Shown here piece by piece: positions 16,602-25,532 of a stretch of 64,000 bases of DNA (positions are counted from its first letter, which is position 1; each line of letters opens with the position of its first letter). A program made the translations under genes and the position numbers. The notes under the pieces were generated by a model. The model made no database searches. It was not told where the DNA came from and saw only the letters and a program-made list of their open reading frames with translations. This DNA is from VAZQ01 sp963841705. Its GTDB lineage: Bacteria > Pseudomonadota > Alphaproteobacteria > Rhizobiales > Xanthobacteraceae. The DNA is taken from NCBI GenBank assembly GCA_963841705.1, contig CAWJDY010000079.1:59517-123516 (forward strand), given 5' to 3'.

Positions 16602-17585
16602 TCATTCGATCACCTCGTCGGCGATGGAGAGCACCCCTGGCGGCACCTCGATGCCGAGCGCTCGCACCGTTTGCAGGTTGATGACGAACTCGAATTTGGT
16701 CGATTGCAGCACCGGCAGGTCGGCGGGCTTGGCCCCCTTGAGGATGCTGCCGGTATAAACTCCGACTTGATGAAACATGTCCGCAAGGTCGGTTCCGTAG
16801 CTCATCAGCCCGCCCGCTGCCACATAATCACGCAGCGCATAAGTCGCCGGAATCCTGTCGCGCGCCGTCAGGGTAATAAATTGCACGGTGCGGCTGACGA
16901 AGAATGCGTCGCCAGCGACGAAGAGAGCATCGGGGCGCTCGCGCGCAAGCGTGGCAAAGGCCGCATCAATCTCGCCGATCGTCGTGGCGTTGAGCACCTG
17001 GATTTGCAACCCCAGGGTGGGGGCGGCTTCCTGCACGTCCCGTAAAATGGTCTCGGCGACCGCAGCGTTGACCGGATTGAGAAGCACGGCAATACGAATG
17101 GCCTTGGGCACCAAGTCATGCAAGAGCCGCAGCCGCTTGGCGTTCACCTCGTTGTTGAAGAAATTAATGCCGGTGGCGTTCCCGCCAGGCCGGGCAAGGC
17201 TGGCGACAAGACCAATCCTGACCGGGTTTTCGGCGACGGCGAAGACGATCGGGATTGTCGCAGTTGCAGCCTTGGCCGCGAGCGCGGGCTGGACGCCGGG
17301 AGCGGCGATCACGGCCACACGGCGCCGGACCAGATCAGCCACCACTGCGGGCAGGCGATCGAGTTGGCCCTCCAGCCAATGGTACTCGACCGTCACGTTC
17401 TGGCCTTCGACGTAGCCGGTTTCGTTGAGACCTTTGCGGAACGCGGCCGCGAAGCGCGCGGAGGCATCGGCCGACCCGACTCGGATAAACCCGACCACCG
17501 GCATCGTCGGCTGCTGCGCGCGGGCCGCAAACGGCCAAGCTGCCGCCGCGCTGCCGAGCAGAGTCACGAAATAGCGACGCCTCAT
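16602..17585 (-). CDS. ABC transporter solute-binding protein, array copy 4
   Basis: This 327-residue periplasmic binding protein of the orphan type common in Bradyrhizobium-like bacteria opens with a twin-arginine-like signal (MRRRYFVTLLGSAAAAWPFA, cleavage after ARAQQ). VEYHWLEGQLDRLPAVVADL, IPIVFAVAENPVRIGLVASL and YGTDLADMFHQVGVYTGSIL are landmarks of the type I (Leu/Ile/Val- or tryptophan-like) fold. It ends ADEVIE. Its start overlaps the stop of copy 3 by four bases (ATGA), so translation is probably coupled. No permease or ATPase gene is near; the ligand is unknown. Confidence 0.88.
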   Translation of the reverse strand: MRRRYFVTLLGSAAAAWPFAARAQQPTMPVVGFIRVGSADASARFAAAFRKGLNETGYVEGQNVTVEYHWLEGQLDRLPAVVADLVRRRVAVIAAPGVQPALAAKAATATIPIVFAVAENPVRIGLVASLARPGGNATGINFFNNEVNAKRLRLLHDLVPKAIRIAVLLNPVNAAVAETILRDVQEAAPTLGLQIQVLNATTIGEIDAAFATLARERPDALFVAGDAFFVSRTVQFITLTARDRIPATYALRDYVAAGGLMSYGTDLADMFHQVGVYTGSILKGAKPADLPVLQSTKFEFVINLQTVRALGIEVPPGVLSIADEVIE

Positions 17586-18559
17586 TCAATTACCTCGTCC
17601 GCGATCGCGAGCACGCCCGGCGGGATAGTGAGACCAAGCGCCTTGGCTGTCTTCATGTTGATGACCAGCTCGAATTTGGTCGGCTGTAGCACCGGAATAT
17701 CTGCGGGCTTCTCACCCTTGAGAATCCGGCCGGCGAGGATTCCAATTTGACGGTACGCATCCAGCCTTCTGGTGCCATAGCTGATCAAACCGCCGGCCTC
17801 GACGGCGTCGCGCCATTCGTAAATTGTGGGAACTGAGTGGCGTCTTGCCAAGGCTACGATTTGATCACGCTGGTCGTTGAACAAAGCATCGGCTGAAATC
17901 ACGAGCGCACCGGCCCGCAGTTGGACCAAGGTTAGGAAGATCGCATCGAAGTCGCGTTCGCTGCTCGCCTTCAAGATGTGGAGCTGTAACCCCAGTGCCC
18001 GCGCGGCCTCTTGTGCTTGAGCCACCTGCGCATCGACACCTGGTCGGGCTGGATTCACAAGAACAGCGACTGACGTTGCGGAAGGCACCAGCTCGTGCAG
18101 TAGCCCCAGCCTCTTGGCCCCGAGCTCGGCGCCTAGCTGGGCGACGCCTGTTACGTTTCCGCCCGGCCGGTTGAGGCTTGCAACCAAGCCGATCTCCACG
18201 GGATCGGCCGCATTTGTGAAGACAATTGGAATAGTTGTGGTCGCCGCTTTTGCGGCCAATGCGGAGACTGGACTGCCGCCCGCGGCGATGACCGATACCT
18301 GGCGGTGAGCTAGGTCGGCAGCCAGTGCCGGCAGGCGATCAAGTTGATGTTCTGCCCCTCGATATTCGATCACAACATTTCGGCCTTCGGTATAGCCGAT
18401 CTCGCTCAGACCCTGCCGGAAGGGGGTCAAGCGGTAAACATTGTCGAAATCCCGCGACGCGCTGCTCAGAAATCCGATCGCCGGCTGCTGCGCGCGCGCC
18501 CCGATCGGTATTGCGACCGCTGCGCTGCCGAGCAGCGTGATCAACTCGCGCCTTCTCAT
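17582..18559 (-). CDS. ABC transporter solute-binding protein, array copy 3
   Basis: The 325-residue protein has a Tat-like signal (MRRRELITLLGSAAVAIPIG, then ARAQQ) and the same fold as its neighbours. EYRGAEHQLDRLPALAADLA, IPIVFTNAADPVEIGLVASL and GRILKGEKPADIPVLQPTKF mark the family. The C-terminus is again ADEVIE. Both ends overlap array neighbours by four bases. The middle domains differ clearly from copies 1, 2 and 4, so the array is old or was assembled from diverged members and probably recognises several ligands. Confidence 0.88.
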   Translation of the reverse strand: MRRRELITLLGSAAVAIPIGARAQQPAIGFLSSASRDFDNVYRLTPFRQGLSEIGYTEGRNVVIEYRGAEHQLDRLPALAADLAHRQVSVIAAGGSPVSALAAKAATTTIPIVFTNAADPVEIGLVASLNRPGGNVTGVAQLGAELGAKRLGLLHELVPSATSVAVLVNPARPGVDAQVAQAQEAARALGLQLHILKASSERDFDAIFLTLVQLRAGALVISADALFNDQRDQIVALARRHSVPTIYEWRDAVEAGGLISYGTRRLDAYRQIGILAGRILKGEKPADIPVLQPTKFELVINMKTAKALGLTIPPGVLAIADEVIE

Positions 18560-19548
18560 TCGATGACCTCGTCGGTGCGCGCGAGCAATGTCGGCGAAAT
18601 TTCGAGACCGAACACTTTGGCGGTCTTCAGATTTATGACCAACTCGTATTTATTCGCCTCTTGAACCGGCAAGTCCGCCGGCTTCTCTCCCTTGAGAATG
18701 CGATCGATGTAAGAGGCTGCGCGCTTGTAGAGGTCGATATTGTCCACGCCGTAGGATGCCAGGCCGCCGCTCGCAGGGTAGTAACGAAACGCATAGACAT
18801 TGGGCAGACGGTGCCGATTGGCGAGGGAAATAATGAAATCGCGTTTTTCGTGAGTGAGCAGGCTCGGCACTAGGATAAGGCCGCCATTCGGCTCGGCTGC
18901 GAACGTGTCGATGGCGCGCTCGATGTCGGCGGTGTCGTGTACGACGTAGCTGAACACCTGCACTCCCAACAAACGCCCGGCTGCCTCGATCATCGGCAAG
19001 AATCCAGTCGAATTTGGACTTGCCGGATCGTAGACGACGGCAGCCCGTGTCACGGACGGGGCGATCTGCTTGAGCAGTTCCAGCCATTTCGCGCCGATTG
19101 CAAATTCGTAAAGTGCGAAGCCGGTGATATTGCCTCCCGGATGCGCAAGGCTGGCGACGAAGCCGGCGCCGACCGGATCGGCGATTTGCGCGAACACGAT
19201 CGGTATGGTGCGGGTCTCCCGCTGTACTGCCGCCAATGCGGAGCTGGGAGCAGCGAAGATCACATCCGGGTTCAGTGCCACAAGCTCGGCCGCATAGGCC
19301 CGGCTCCGGCCGGGGTCACCGGCGCCCCAACGGTAGTCGATCTTTATATTGCGGCCTTCGGTCCACCCTAACTCCGCAAGGCCTTGGCGGAGCGCAGCAA
19401 CGCGCGTCTGCCAATCTGAATCAGTTTCAGAAGAAGACGACAGCATGCCCATCCGCCGCACCCGCTCGGCCTGCTGTCCGCGCGCGGCCAGCGGCCACAT
19501 CACCGCCGCGCCGCCGAGAAGCGTGATGAACTCGCGCCGTTTCATCAC
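18556..19548 (-). CDS. ABC transporter solute-binding protein, array copy 2
   Basis: The 330-residue binding protein starts MMKRREFITLLGGAAVMWPL, then AARGQQAERVRRMGMLSSSS. RWGAGDPGRSRAYAAELVAL and IPIVFAQIADPVGAGFVASL place it in the subgroup with an 'RWGAGD' loop, distinct from copies 1, 3 and 4. It ends TDEVIE and overlaps copies 1 and 3 by four bases on each side. Its first 45 codons closely match the broken copy at 15957-15690, so those two are sister genes. The product is exported and probably binds a small organic ligand; no transport partner is visible. Confidence 0.88.
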   Translation of the reverse strand: MMKRREFITLLGGAAVMWPLAARGQQAERVRRMGMLSSSSETDSDWQTRVAALRQGLAELGWTEGRNIKIDYRWGAGDPGRSRAYAAELVALNPDVIFAAPSSALAAVQRETRTIPIVFAQIADPVGAGFVASLAHPGGNITGFALYEFAIGAKWLELLKQIAPSVTRAAVVYDPASPNSTGFLPMIEAAGRLLGVQVFSYVVHDTADIERAIDTFAAEPNGGLILVPSLLTHEKRDFIISLANRHRLPNVYAFRYYPASGGLASYGVDNIDLYKRAASYIDRILKGEKPADLPVQEANKYELVINLKTAKVFGLEISPTLLARTDEVIE

Positions 19549-20540
19549 TCGATCACCTCGTCGGCGCGGACAAGCAGAGCGGTTGGCACAGTAATCCCGA
19601 GCGCCTTAGCGGTCTTGAGGTTCAGGAACAGCTCAACTTTCGTGGCCTGCTGTACCGGCAGCTCGCCAGGCTTTTCGCCTTTGAGAATACGGCCAGTATA
19701 GATGCCGGCCAGGCGGTATGAGTCGGTAATGTCCGATCCATAGCTTATCAGTCCTCCGGCCGCAGTAAACTCGCGTCCTTTGTAGACCGCGGGCACCCCG
19801 TAGTGGGCCGCCAGGGCGGCGAGCTGTTCGCTATGGCCGGTGAAGAGTGCATCGGCGCCGACCACGAGCCCGCCCGCTCGCAATTCGATCAGCTTTGCGA
19901 AGACCCCATCGGAGTCACGCTCGCTGCTGGCATTCAGCACATGGAGCTCCAACCCGAGGGTGTGGGCCGCCGCCAGCATCTTACTCGTGTTGATCTCGGC
20001 AAGAGCGGGATCGGCCGGGTTGACGAGGAGCGCAATGACGCGCGCCGTGGGCAGAAGCTCGTGGAGCAATTCCAGCAGCTTCGGCGCTACCTCCTGGTTC
20101 AATTGGGTCACGCCGGTGACGGTGCTGCCCGGCCGGTTCAGGCTGGCGACGAGGCCGAGCTGGACCGGGTCGGCGCCCGTTTCGAAGACGATCGGAATGG
20201 TCGTAGTCGCCGCTTTTGCCACGAGCGCCGCCGGGGTGCCGGTCGCGGCGATCACAGCCACCCGACGATGAACCAGATCAGCCGTCATCGCCGGCAGCCG
20301 ATCAATTCGGTCCTCCGCCCAGCGGTATTCGATCGCCACGCTACGGCCTTCAACATAACCGGTTTCACTCAGCCCTTTGAGGAAGGCCGACAAGGGCGCC
20401 GCCCAACTCTTGGCAGAATTGGCGTTGATAAATCCGACCATCGGCATTGGCGGCTGCTGCGCACGCGCCGCGAGCGGCCGCGCCACGACCGCGCCGCCCA
20501 GGGTGACAATGAATTCTCGCCGCCGGATGTGCATTGCCAT
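19545..20540 (-). CDS. ABC transporter solute-binding protein, array copy 1 (promoter-proximal)
   Basis: This 331-residue copy is first in the transcript. It begins MAMHIRRREFIVTLGGAVVA with a twin-arginine signal and cleavage after LAARAQQ. EYRWAEDRIDRLPAMTADLV, IPIVFETGADPVQLGLVASL and YTGRILKGEKPGELPVQQAT show the family. It ends ADEVIE, overlapping copy 2's ATG by four bases. An alternative start at MHIRRREF shortens it by two residues. The 140 bases upstream separate it from the Gfo/Idh/MocA gene and presumably carry the array promoter. Confidence 0.88.
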   Translation of the reverse strand: MAMHIRRREFIVTLGGAVVARPLAARAQQPPMPMVGFINANSAKSWAAPLSAFLKGLSETGYVEGRSVAIEYRWAEDRIDRLPAMTADLVHRRVAVIAATGTPAALVAKAATTTIPIVFETGADPVQLGLVASLNRPGSTVTGVTQLNQEVAPKLLELLHELLPTARVIALLVNPADPALAEINTSKMLAAAHTLGLELHVLNASSERDSDGVFAKLIELRAGGLVVGADALFTGHSEQLAALAAHYGVPAVYKGREFTAAGGLISYGSDITDSYRLAGIYTGRILKGEKPGELPVQQATKVELFLNLKTAKALGITVPTALLVRADEVIE

Positions 20541-20681
20541 GTGACCCTCCCGTAGGGGGCATTCCCATGCAATGGCGGAACGATACCACGCTCTAATCGC
20601 GCAGTCTGTGACTACTTCACGCTCTGAGGGCAGCCCAACTTACCAAGGTCACCGTTTCAAATATTCGCGACGCCATGCAAT

Positions 20682-21770
20682 TTACTCTTCCGCCTGCAGC
20701 GGCAGGCGCACGGAGTGCCCCGATTCCACCGCACGCTCGATCGCAAGGGTCGTTTCCAGATTGATCCGGGCCTGCTCAGGCGTGGTATGCACCGTCGGCG
20801 CTCCGGTCGCGAGATGATCGAGCCAGGCGCGAGTCTCATTGCCAAGCGATCCCCAGAAATCGTCCAGCGCCCAGTCGCCCGCACTGTTGCTGCCGAGAAA
20901 TGACATGTTGACCGTGTGACCCGGCACATAAGGGTGAGGAATACCCTGTTCCGAGAACAACAGGTGGTCCAAGTGGTCGTCGTCGATGATCATGGTGCCC
21001 TCGCTGCCGAGCAGCTCGACACGGTCGGACTGCCCCTGCGTCGGATAATTCGCGGGCAACGCATAGCTCACGCCAAGATTGACGACGGCACCATCGGCAA
21101 ATGTCACGATCGCCCAGGTCACGTCATCTGCGCCGTATCCGGCCTTCCGGAAAATACCGTGCTGGGCGCGCGCCACCACCTCGACCGGACGGTTGCCTTC
21201 CAGAAACCAGCACATGAGATCAACATAATAGGTAAGCACATCGAGCACCGGCGTGGCGTGCGGATCCCGCTTGAGAATGGCAAAGGCCTGCGCGCGCGAA
21301 TTGTAGACCCGCGCCGTGGCGCCGACGATCCGGCCAAGCCTGCCGAGACGCATATGCTCCTTCGCGCGCAGAAAGCACTCCTTGTAGCGGCGGCTGTAGC
21401 CGACGCAAAGCTTACCCTTGGTCGCGCGCAAGGTGGTGAGAATGGCATCTGCCTCAGTGAGAGAGAATCCAATGGGCTTCTCCACCAGCACAGGCTTGCC
21501 TAGCTCCAGCGCCCGCAGAACCGGCTCGGTGTGCAGCTGCTCGGGAGTGGAGACAATCACCGCCGTCACGTCCGCATGGCGGATCACTTCCTCATTGTCG
21601 CTGGAGTGGAGGTCGGCCCCGGCCTGCTCGGCGAGCAAGCGCGCTCGCGTGGGGTCGCGATCGGAAATGGCCAGAAATCGCACCGCCGGATGCTTGGCCG
21701 CAATCCGCGCGCGCAATGTGCCGATGCGCCCGGCGCCTACCACTGCAATGCCGAGGTCGCAATGCTTCAT
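20682..21770 (-). CDS. Gfo/Idh/MocA family NAD(P)-dependent oxidoreductase
   Basis: The 362-residue product has an N-terminal Rossmann fold (LGIAVVGAGRIGTLRARIAA) and the family's EKP signature (GKPVLVEKPIGFSLTEADAI). The C-terminal alpha/beta domain includes TYYVDLMCWFLEGNRPVEVV, which carries the active-site Asp and the usual partner position. Such enzymes oxidise or reduce polyols, inositols and sugars. It is upstream of and on the same strand as the solute-binding protein array, so a link to sugar or polyol uptake is possible. Two extra residues (MG) are possible at the N-terminus. Confidence 0.88.
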   Translation of the reverse strand: MKHCDLGIAVVGAGRIGTLRARIAAKHPAVRFLAISDRDPTRARLLAEQAGADLHSSDNEEVIRHADVTAVIVSTPEQLHTEPVLRALELGKPVLVEKPIGFSLTEADAILTTLRATKGKLCVGYSRRYKECFLRAKEHMRLGRLGRIVGATARVYNSRAQAFAILKRDPHATPVLDVLTYYVDLMCWFLEGNRPVEVVARAQHGIFRKAGYGADDVTWAIVTFADGAVVNLGVSYALPANYPTQGQSDRVELLGSEGTMIIDDDHLDHLLFSEQGIPHPYVPGHTVNMSFLGSNSAGDWALDDFWGSLGNETRAWLDHLATGAPTVHTTPEQARINLETTLAIERAVESGHSVRLPLQAEE

Positions 21771-21934
21771 GCCCACGTGTCAACCCCGGCCAAACGAAAA
21801 GCTTGCCGGTCATAAGCTGCTCGAAGCGGGCCGCATTATGACTGGTGAAGCACAGAAAATTTGGCCAGCCGCATTGGTGTGCGTTATCCCTTGTAGCTGG
21901 GTACCCAAATCACCATAACGCAGAGGAAAACGTC

Positions 21935-22909
21935 ATGGCCATAGACCGACGCAAACTGTTATGGCTTACGGCAGCGGCTACCGTCGCGGCCTGCCCGCAG
22001 GTGGTCCGGGCGGAGACCTATCCGTCGCGCCCGGTGCGGATCCTGGTTGGCTATGCTCCGGGCGGCGGCGTTGACATCGCGGCGCGCCTGATCGGCCAAT
22101 GGCTGTCGGAGCGGCTCCAGCAGCAATTCGTGGTGGAGAACCGCACCGGGGCAGCGACCAATATCGCAACAGAGGCGGTCGTACGTTCGCCACCAGATGG
22201 CTACACCTTGCTTCTGGTCAACGCGGCGAATGCGATCAACACGACTTACTACGAAAGTCTCACCTTCAATTTCATGCGCGACATCGCGCCGGTCGCCGGC
22301 ATCGGACGCTTCCCCTATTTCATGGCGGTCAATCCCGCGTTTCCAGCCAATAACGTGCGCGAATTCATCGCCTACGCGAAGGCCAATCCGCGCAAGGTCA
22401 ACATGGGCACCGGCGGCGCGGGCGGACCGGACCACGCCTCGGGCGAGCTGCTCCAGCTGATGACCGGCATCCAAATGACGCACGTGCCATACCGCGGCAC
22501 AACTCCCGCGCTCATGGATCTGCTGAGCGGGCAGGTGCAGATGGTGTTCTGCACCATTCCGTCGGCGATCCAGTACGTCAAGGCCGGCACGCTGCGCTCA
22601 ATAGCGGTGACTTCGGCAACGCGCCTAGAGTCGATGCCCGAAATGCCGACAGTCGGGGAGACAGTGCCGGGTTTCGAATCGGCTCAGTGGTACGGCGTCG
22701 GTGCGCCGACCGGTACGCCCGCCGCGATCATCGCGAGGCTCAATAAGGAGATCAGAGCCGCACTCGCCAATTCCAAGATCAAGGCGCGGATCGAAGACCT
22801 CGGCGGCATTCCGTTGTCGATGTCGCCCGAGGAGTTCGGCAACTTCCTGGCCAGTGAAACTGAAAAGATGGGCAGGGTGATCAAGGCTGCCGGCATCAGC
22901 GTGAAATAA
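21935..22909 (+). CDS. tripartite tricarboxylate transporter (Bug/TctC family) substrate-binding protein
   Basis: From ATG 21935 (after GAGGAAAACGTC) the protein has 324 residues and a signal peptide (MAIDRRKLLWLTAAATVAAC). YPSRPVRILVGYAPGGGVDI and FVVENRTGAATNIATEAVVR are the two signature strands of Bug proteins, and HVPYRGTTPALMDLLSGQVQ is the third. Bug proteins bind carboxylates and related ligands in the periplasm. The TctA/TctB membrane partners are not here, which is usual for orphan Bug genes. It is divergent from the Gfo/Idh/MocA gene and converges on bioA. Confidence 0.92.
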   Translation: MAIDRRKLLWLTAAATVAACPQVVRAETYPSRPVRILVGYAPGGGVDIAARLIGQWLSERLQQQFVVENRTGAATNIATEAVVRSPPDGYTLLLVNAANAINTTYYESLTFNFMRDIAPVAGIGRFPYFMAVNPAFPANNVREFIAYAKANPRKVNMGTGGAGGPDHASGELLQLMTGIQMTHVPYRGTTPALMDLLSGQVQMVFCTIPSAIQYVKAGTLRSIAVTSATRLESMPEMPTVGETVPGFESAQWYGVGAPTGTPAAIIARLNKEIRAALANSKIKARIEDLGGIPLSMSPEEFGNFLASETEKMGRVIKAAGISVK

Positions 22910-22960
22910 ATCCGGCGGGCGACGGTACGGGGAATGGGGAAGCATGCGAAGGGAAACGTC

Positions 22961-24253
22961 TTAACGTACTTCGCTTCCAACAACTCTCACGATCGCGCTG
23001 GTCAATCTGGCGAGATCTTCCTCGCCGATCGTAAACGCCGGCGTGAGATAGACGATCGAGCCGAAGGGGCGGATGAATGTCCCCTCCCCCGCGAACCGCG
23101 CCCTTAGTCGCTCCAGGTCGTCGATGCGCTCGAGCTCGACCACGCCGATCGCACCGCGCACGCGAACGTCGGTCACTCCGGAGAGGCCTCGACAAGGCGC
23201 CAAGTCTTGCTCCAGCCTTGCTGCGATCTCCTTTACTTGAGCGAGCCTCGGTTCCTGCTCGAACAGATCGAGCGAAGCGTTGGCTGCAGCACAGCCGAGC
23301 GCATTGGCCATGTAAGTCGGCCCATGCATCAGCGCTTGGGCCGGATCATCCGACCAGAACGTATCGAATATCTTGGTGCGGGCGATGGTGGCGGCCAGCG
23401 GCAGGGTCCCTCCGGTGAGCGCCTTCGACAGCGTCACGATGTCGGGCACGATACCGGCTGCTTCGAAGGCAAAGAGGGTCCCGGTACGGCCGAAGCCGGT
23501 AAAGATCTCGTCGCATATCAGGAGAAGCTCGTACCTGACCGCTGCCTCCAGCAACAGGCGCAGCACTTGCGGGTCGTGAAATCGCATGCCGCCGGCACCT
23601 TGCACCAGCGGCTCGACCACGAGCCCCGCAAGCTCATCCGCGTGCGCATCGATGAAGCGGGCAAAATCGGCGGCCGTTTTCTCGTCGGTTGGCAGCTCAA
23701 TGATCAGGTGCTCGGGCAGCAGTGACGCGAACGCCTGGTGCATTCCCGTGCCGGGATCGGAGATCGACATCGCACCGGTTGTGTCGCCGTGATAGCCGCC
23801 CTTGAACGTCAGCAATTTTCTTCGCGCGGGATAGCCGCGATTACGCCAGAACTGAACGGCCATCTTGATGGCGATCTCAACCGCAACCGAGCCCGATTCC
23901 GAAAAGAAGACGCGATCGAGATCGCCGGGCATGAGGGCCGAGAGCCGGCGTGCGAGGGTGAGCGCCTGCTCGTGCACCAACCCGCCGAGCATCACGTGCG
24001 GCATGAGGGCGAGCTGATGCTCGACTGCGGCGCGGATATGAGGGTGATTGTAGCCATGACAGGAGGTCCACCACGAGGCAATGCCGTCGATGAGCTCGCG
24101 ACCATCAGCGAGCACGATCCGGCTGCCTTGCGTGCGAGCAGCCGGCAAAGGCGGGCTCGCGGTCTTCATTTGCGCATAAGGCAACCAGACGTGGGGCAGG
24201 CCGGCCTCATACCACGCGGGTACCGGCGTCCCGCCATTAACCTCGGGTGACAT
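22961..24253 (-). CDS. bioA: adenosylmethionine-8-amino-7-oxononanoate aminotransferase BioA
   Basis: This PLP enzyme makes 7,8-diaminopelargonate in biotin synthesis, with S-adenosylmethionine as amino donor. WLPYAQMKTASPPLPAARTQ and GRELIDGIASWWTSCHGYNH are BioA landmarks. LTFKGGYHGDTTGAMSISDP holds the cofactor region, LLICDEIFTGFGRTG the Asp, and TLSKALTGGTLPLAATI the PLP lysine. The ATG at 24253 (MSPEVNGG) follows GGAAGGGAAGGG; in-frame starts at 24271 and 24286 are alternatives. It is divergent from bioF over roughly 100 bases, which must hold both promoters. Confidence 0.95.
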   Translation of the reverse strand: MSPEVNGGTPVPAWYEAGLPHVWLPYAQMKTASPPLPAARTQGSRIVLADGRELIDGIASWWTSCHGYNHPHIRAAVEHQLALMPHVMLGGLVHEQALTLARRLSALMPGDLDRVFFSESGSVAVEIAIKMAVQFWRNRGYPARRKLLTFKGGYHGDTTGAMSISDPGTGMHQAFASLLPEHLIIELPTDEKTAADFARFIDAHADELAGLVVEPLVQGAGGMRFHDPQVLRLLLEAAVRYELLLICDEIFTGFGRTGTLFAFEAAGIVPDIVTLSKALTGGTLPLAATIARTKIFDTFWSDDPAQALMHGPTYMANALGCAAANASLDLFEQEPRLAQVKEIAARLEQDLAPCRGLSGVTDVRVRGAIGVVELERIDDLERLRARFAGEGTFIRPFGSIVYLTPAFTIGEEDLARLTSAIVRVVGSEVR

Positions 24254-24350
24254 TGGGCCCTTCCCTTCCATATTCAGTGCCTTCATTGTGGCCGCCCCCA
24301 GTGACCCGTAGGGTGGACAAAGGCGCGCACAACAGGGTTCCAGCCGCAAC
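24254..24350. promoter_or_regulatory. divergent bioA/bioF control region
   Basis: This 97-base gap separates the bioA and bioF starts, which point away from each other, so both promoters should lie here or just inside the genes. I could not pick out a confident BioR- or BirA-type operator. The text GTAGGGTGGACAAAGGCGC looks like an arm of a mosaic repeat (compare GTAGGGTGGGCAAA near 50355) that has inserted into the promoter region. Confidence 0.4.
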
Positions 24351-25532
24351 ATGCGCTCCCTTGATGAATTCGCAACGGCCAAACTTGCGGAGCTCGAGCG
24401 CAACAGTCTGCGCCGTGAGCTGGTTGAGACCGTGCGGGTGACCGGAATCTGGCTGCTGCGCAATGGCCGTCGGCTACTGTCTTTTTGCTGCAACGACTAC
24501 CTCAATTTCACCCACCATCCGGCCGTGGTCGAGGCCGCAACACAGGCGCTGCGTCTTTATGGAACGGGGGCCGGAGCCTCGCGCTTGGTCACCGGCAACC
24601 ATCCGCTCTATGCCGAGCTGGAACATCGACTGGCGCAGCTCAAGGACGCGCAAGCCGCCTGCGTCTTCGGGTCCGGCTATCTTGCCAACCTCGGGATCAT
24701 TCCGGCGCTCATCGGCCCGGAGGATCTCATCTTGATCGACGAGCTGGCCCATGCCTGCCTTTGGGGCGGATCGCGCCTCGCCCGCGCCGCTGTCGTTCCC
24801 TACCGCCATGCCGACCTGGGACACGTTGAAGTGCTCCTCTCCGAGCTGCGCAAGCGCTACGACCGCGTGCTTATCGCCACCGATGGCGTGTTCTCGATGG
24901 ATGGCGACATCGCACCCCTGCACGGACTTGCAGCCCTGGCCCAGCATCATGATGCCTGGCTGTTGTCGGACGATGCCCACGGTGTGGGGGTCGTCGGCGC
25001 AGGACGCGGCTCGAATTTCGTGCAAGGCAAGAAAGCCGATGTTCCCCTGCAGATGGGGACGCTCTCCAAAGCCTTGGGCGCTTATGGCGGTTATATCTGC
25101 GCTTCCGCAGCGGTGACGGACGTTCTGCGCAATCGCGCCCGGACCTTGATCTACTCCACCGGCTTGCCGCCGGCGACAGTGGCTGCAGCCATTAAAGCGC
25201 TCGATCTGATCAAGCAGGAGCCGGAATATGCGGCCTTGCCGCTCGCCAAGGCCAGGGTATTTGCCCGCGCCGTGCAACTCCCCGAGCCGGAGAGTCCTAT
25301 CGTCCCGGTTCTGCTTGGCGAAGCCGAAGCGGCGCTTGCGGCTTCACGCTTGCTCGAGGAGAACGGGTTCATGGTCGCCGCCATTCGACCGCCGACCGTG
25401 CCGCAGGGCAGGTCGCGGCTGCGTTTCACGTTCACCGCGCAACATCCCGATGACGAGATCAATCGGCTTGCCGAGCTCGTGCGCAGCCGTGTTCTCATTC
25501 GCTCCGACGCTGTCGCAATTCCCGCGCAATGA
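24351..25532 (+). CDS. bioF: 8-amino-7-oxononanoate synthase BioF
   Basis: The 393-residue PLP enzyme condenses a pimeloyl thioester with alanine. FCCNDYLNFTHHPAVVEAAT and GTGAGASRLVTGNHPLYAEL are typical. LLSDDAHGVGVVGAGRGSNF carries the Asp-Ala-His of the cofactor site, and MGTLSKALGAYGGYICASAA the PLP lysine. The stop overlaps the bioD ATG by four bases (ATGA), implying coupled translation. No strong ribosome-binding site precedes the ATG. Confidence 0.95.
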   Translation: MRSLDEFATAKLAELERNSLRRELVETVRVTGIWLLRNGRRLLSFCCNDYLNFTHHPAVVEAATQALRLYGTGAGASRLVTGNHPLYAELEHRLAQLKDAQAACVFGSGYLANLGIIPALIGPEDLILIDELAHACLWGGSRLARAAVVPYRHADLGHVEVLLSELRKRYDRVLIATDGVFSMDGDIAPLHGLAALAQHHDAWLLSDDAHGVGVVGAGRGSNFVQGKKADVPLQMGTLSKALGAYGGYICASAAVTDVLRNRARTLIYSTGLPPATVAAAIKALDLIKQEPEYAALPLAKARVFARAVQLPEPESPIVPVLLGEAEAALAASRLLEENGFMVAAIRPPTVPQGRSRLRFTFTAQHPDDEINRLAELVRSRVLIRSDAVAIPAQ

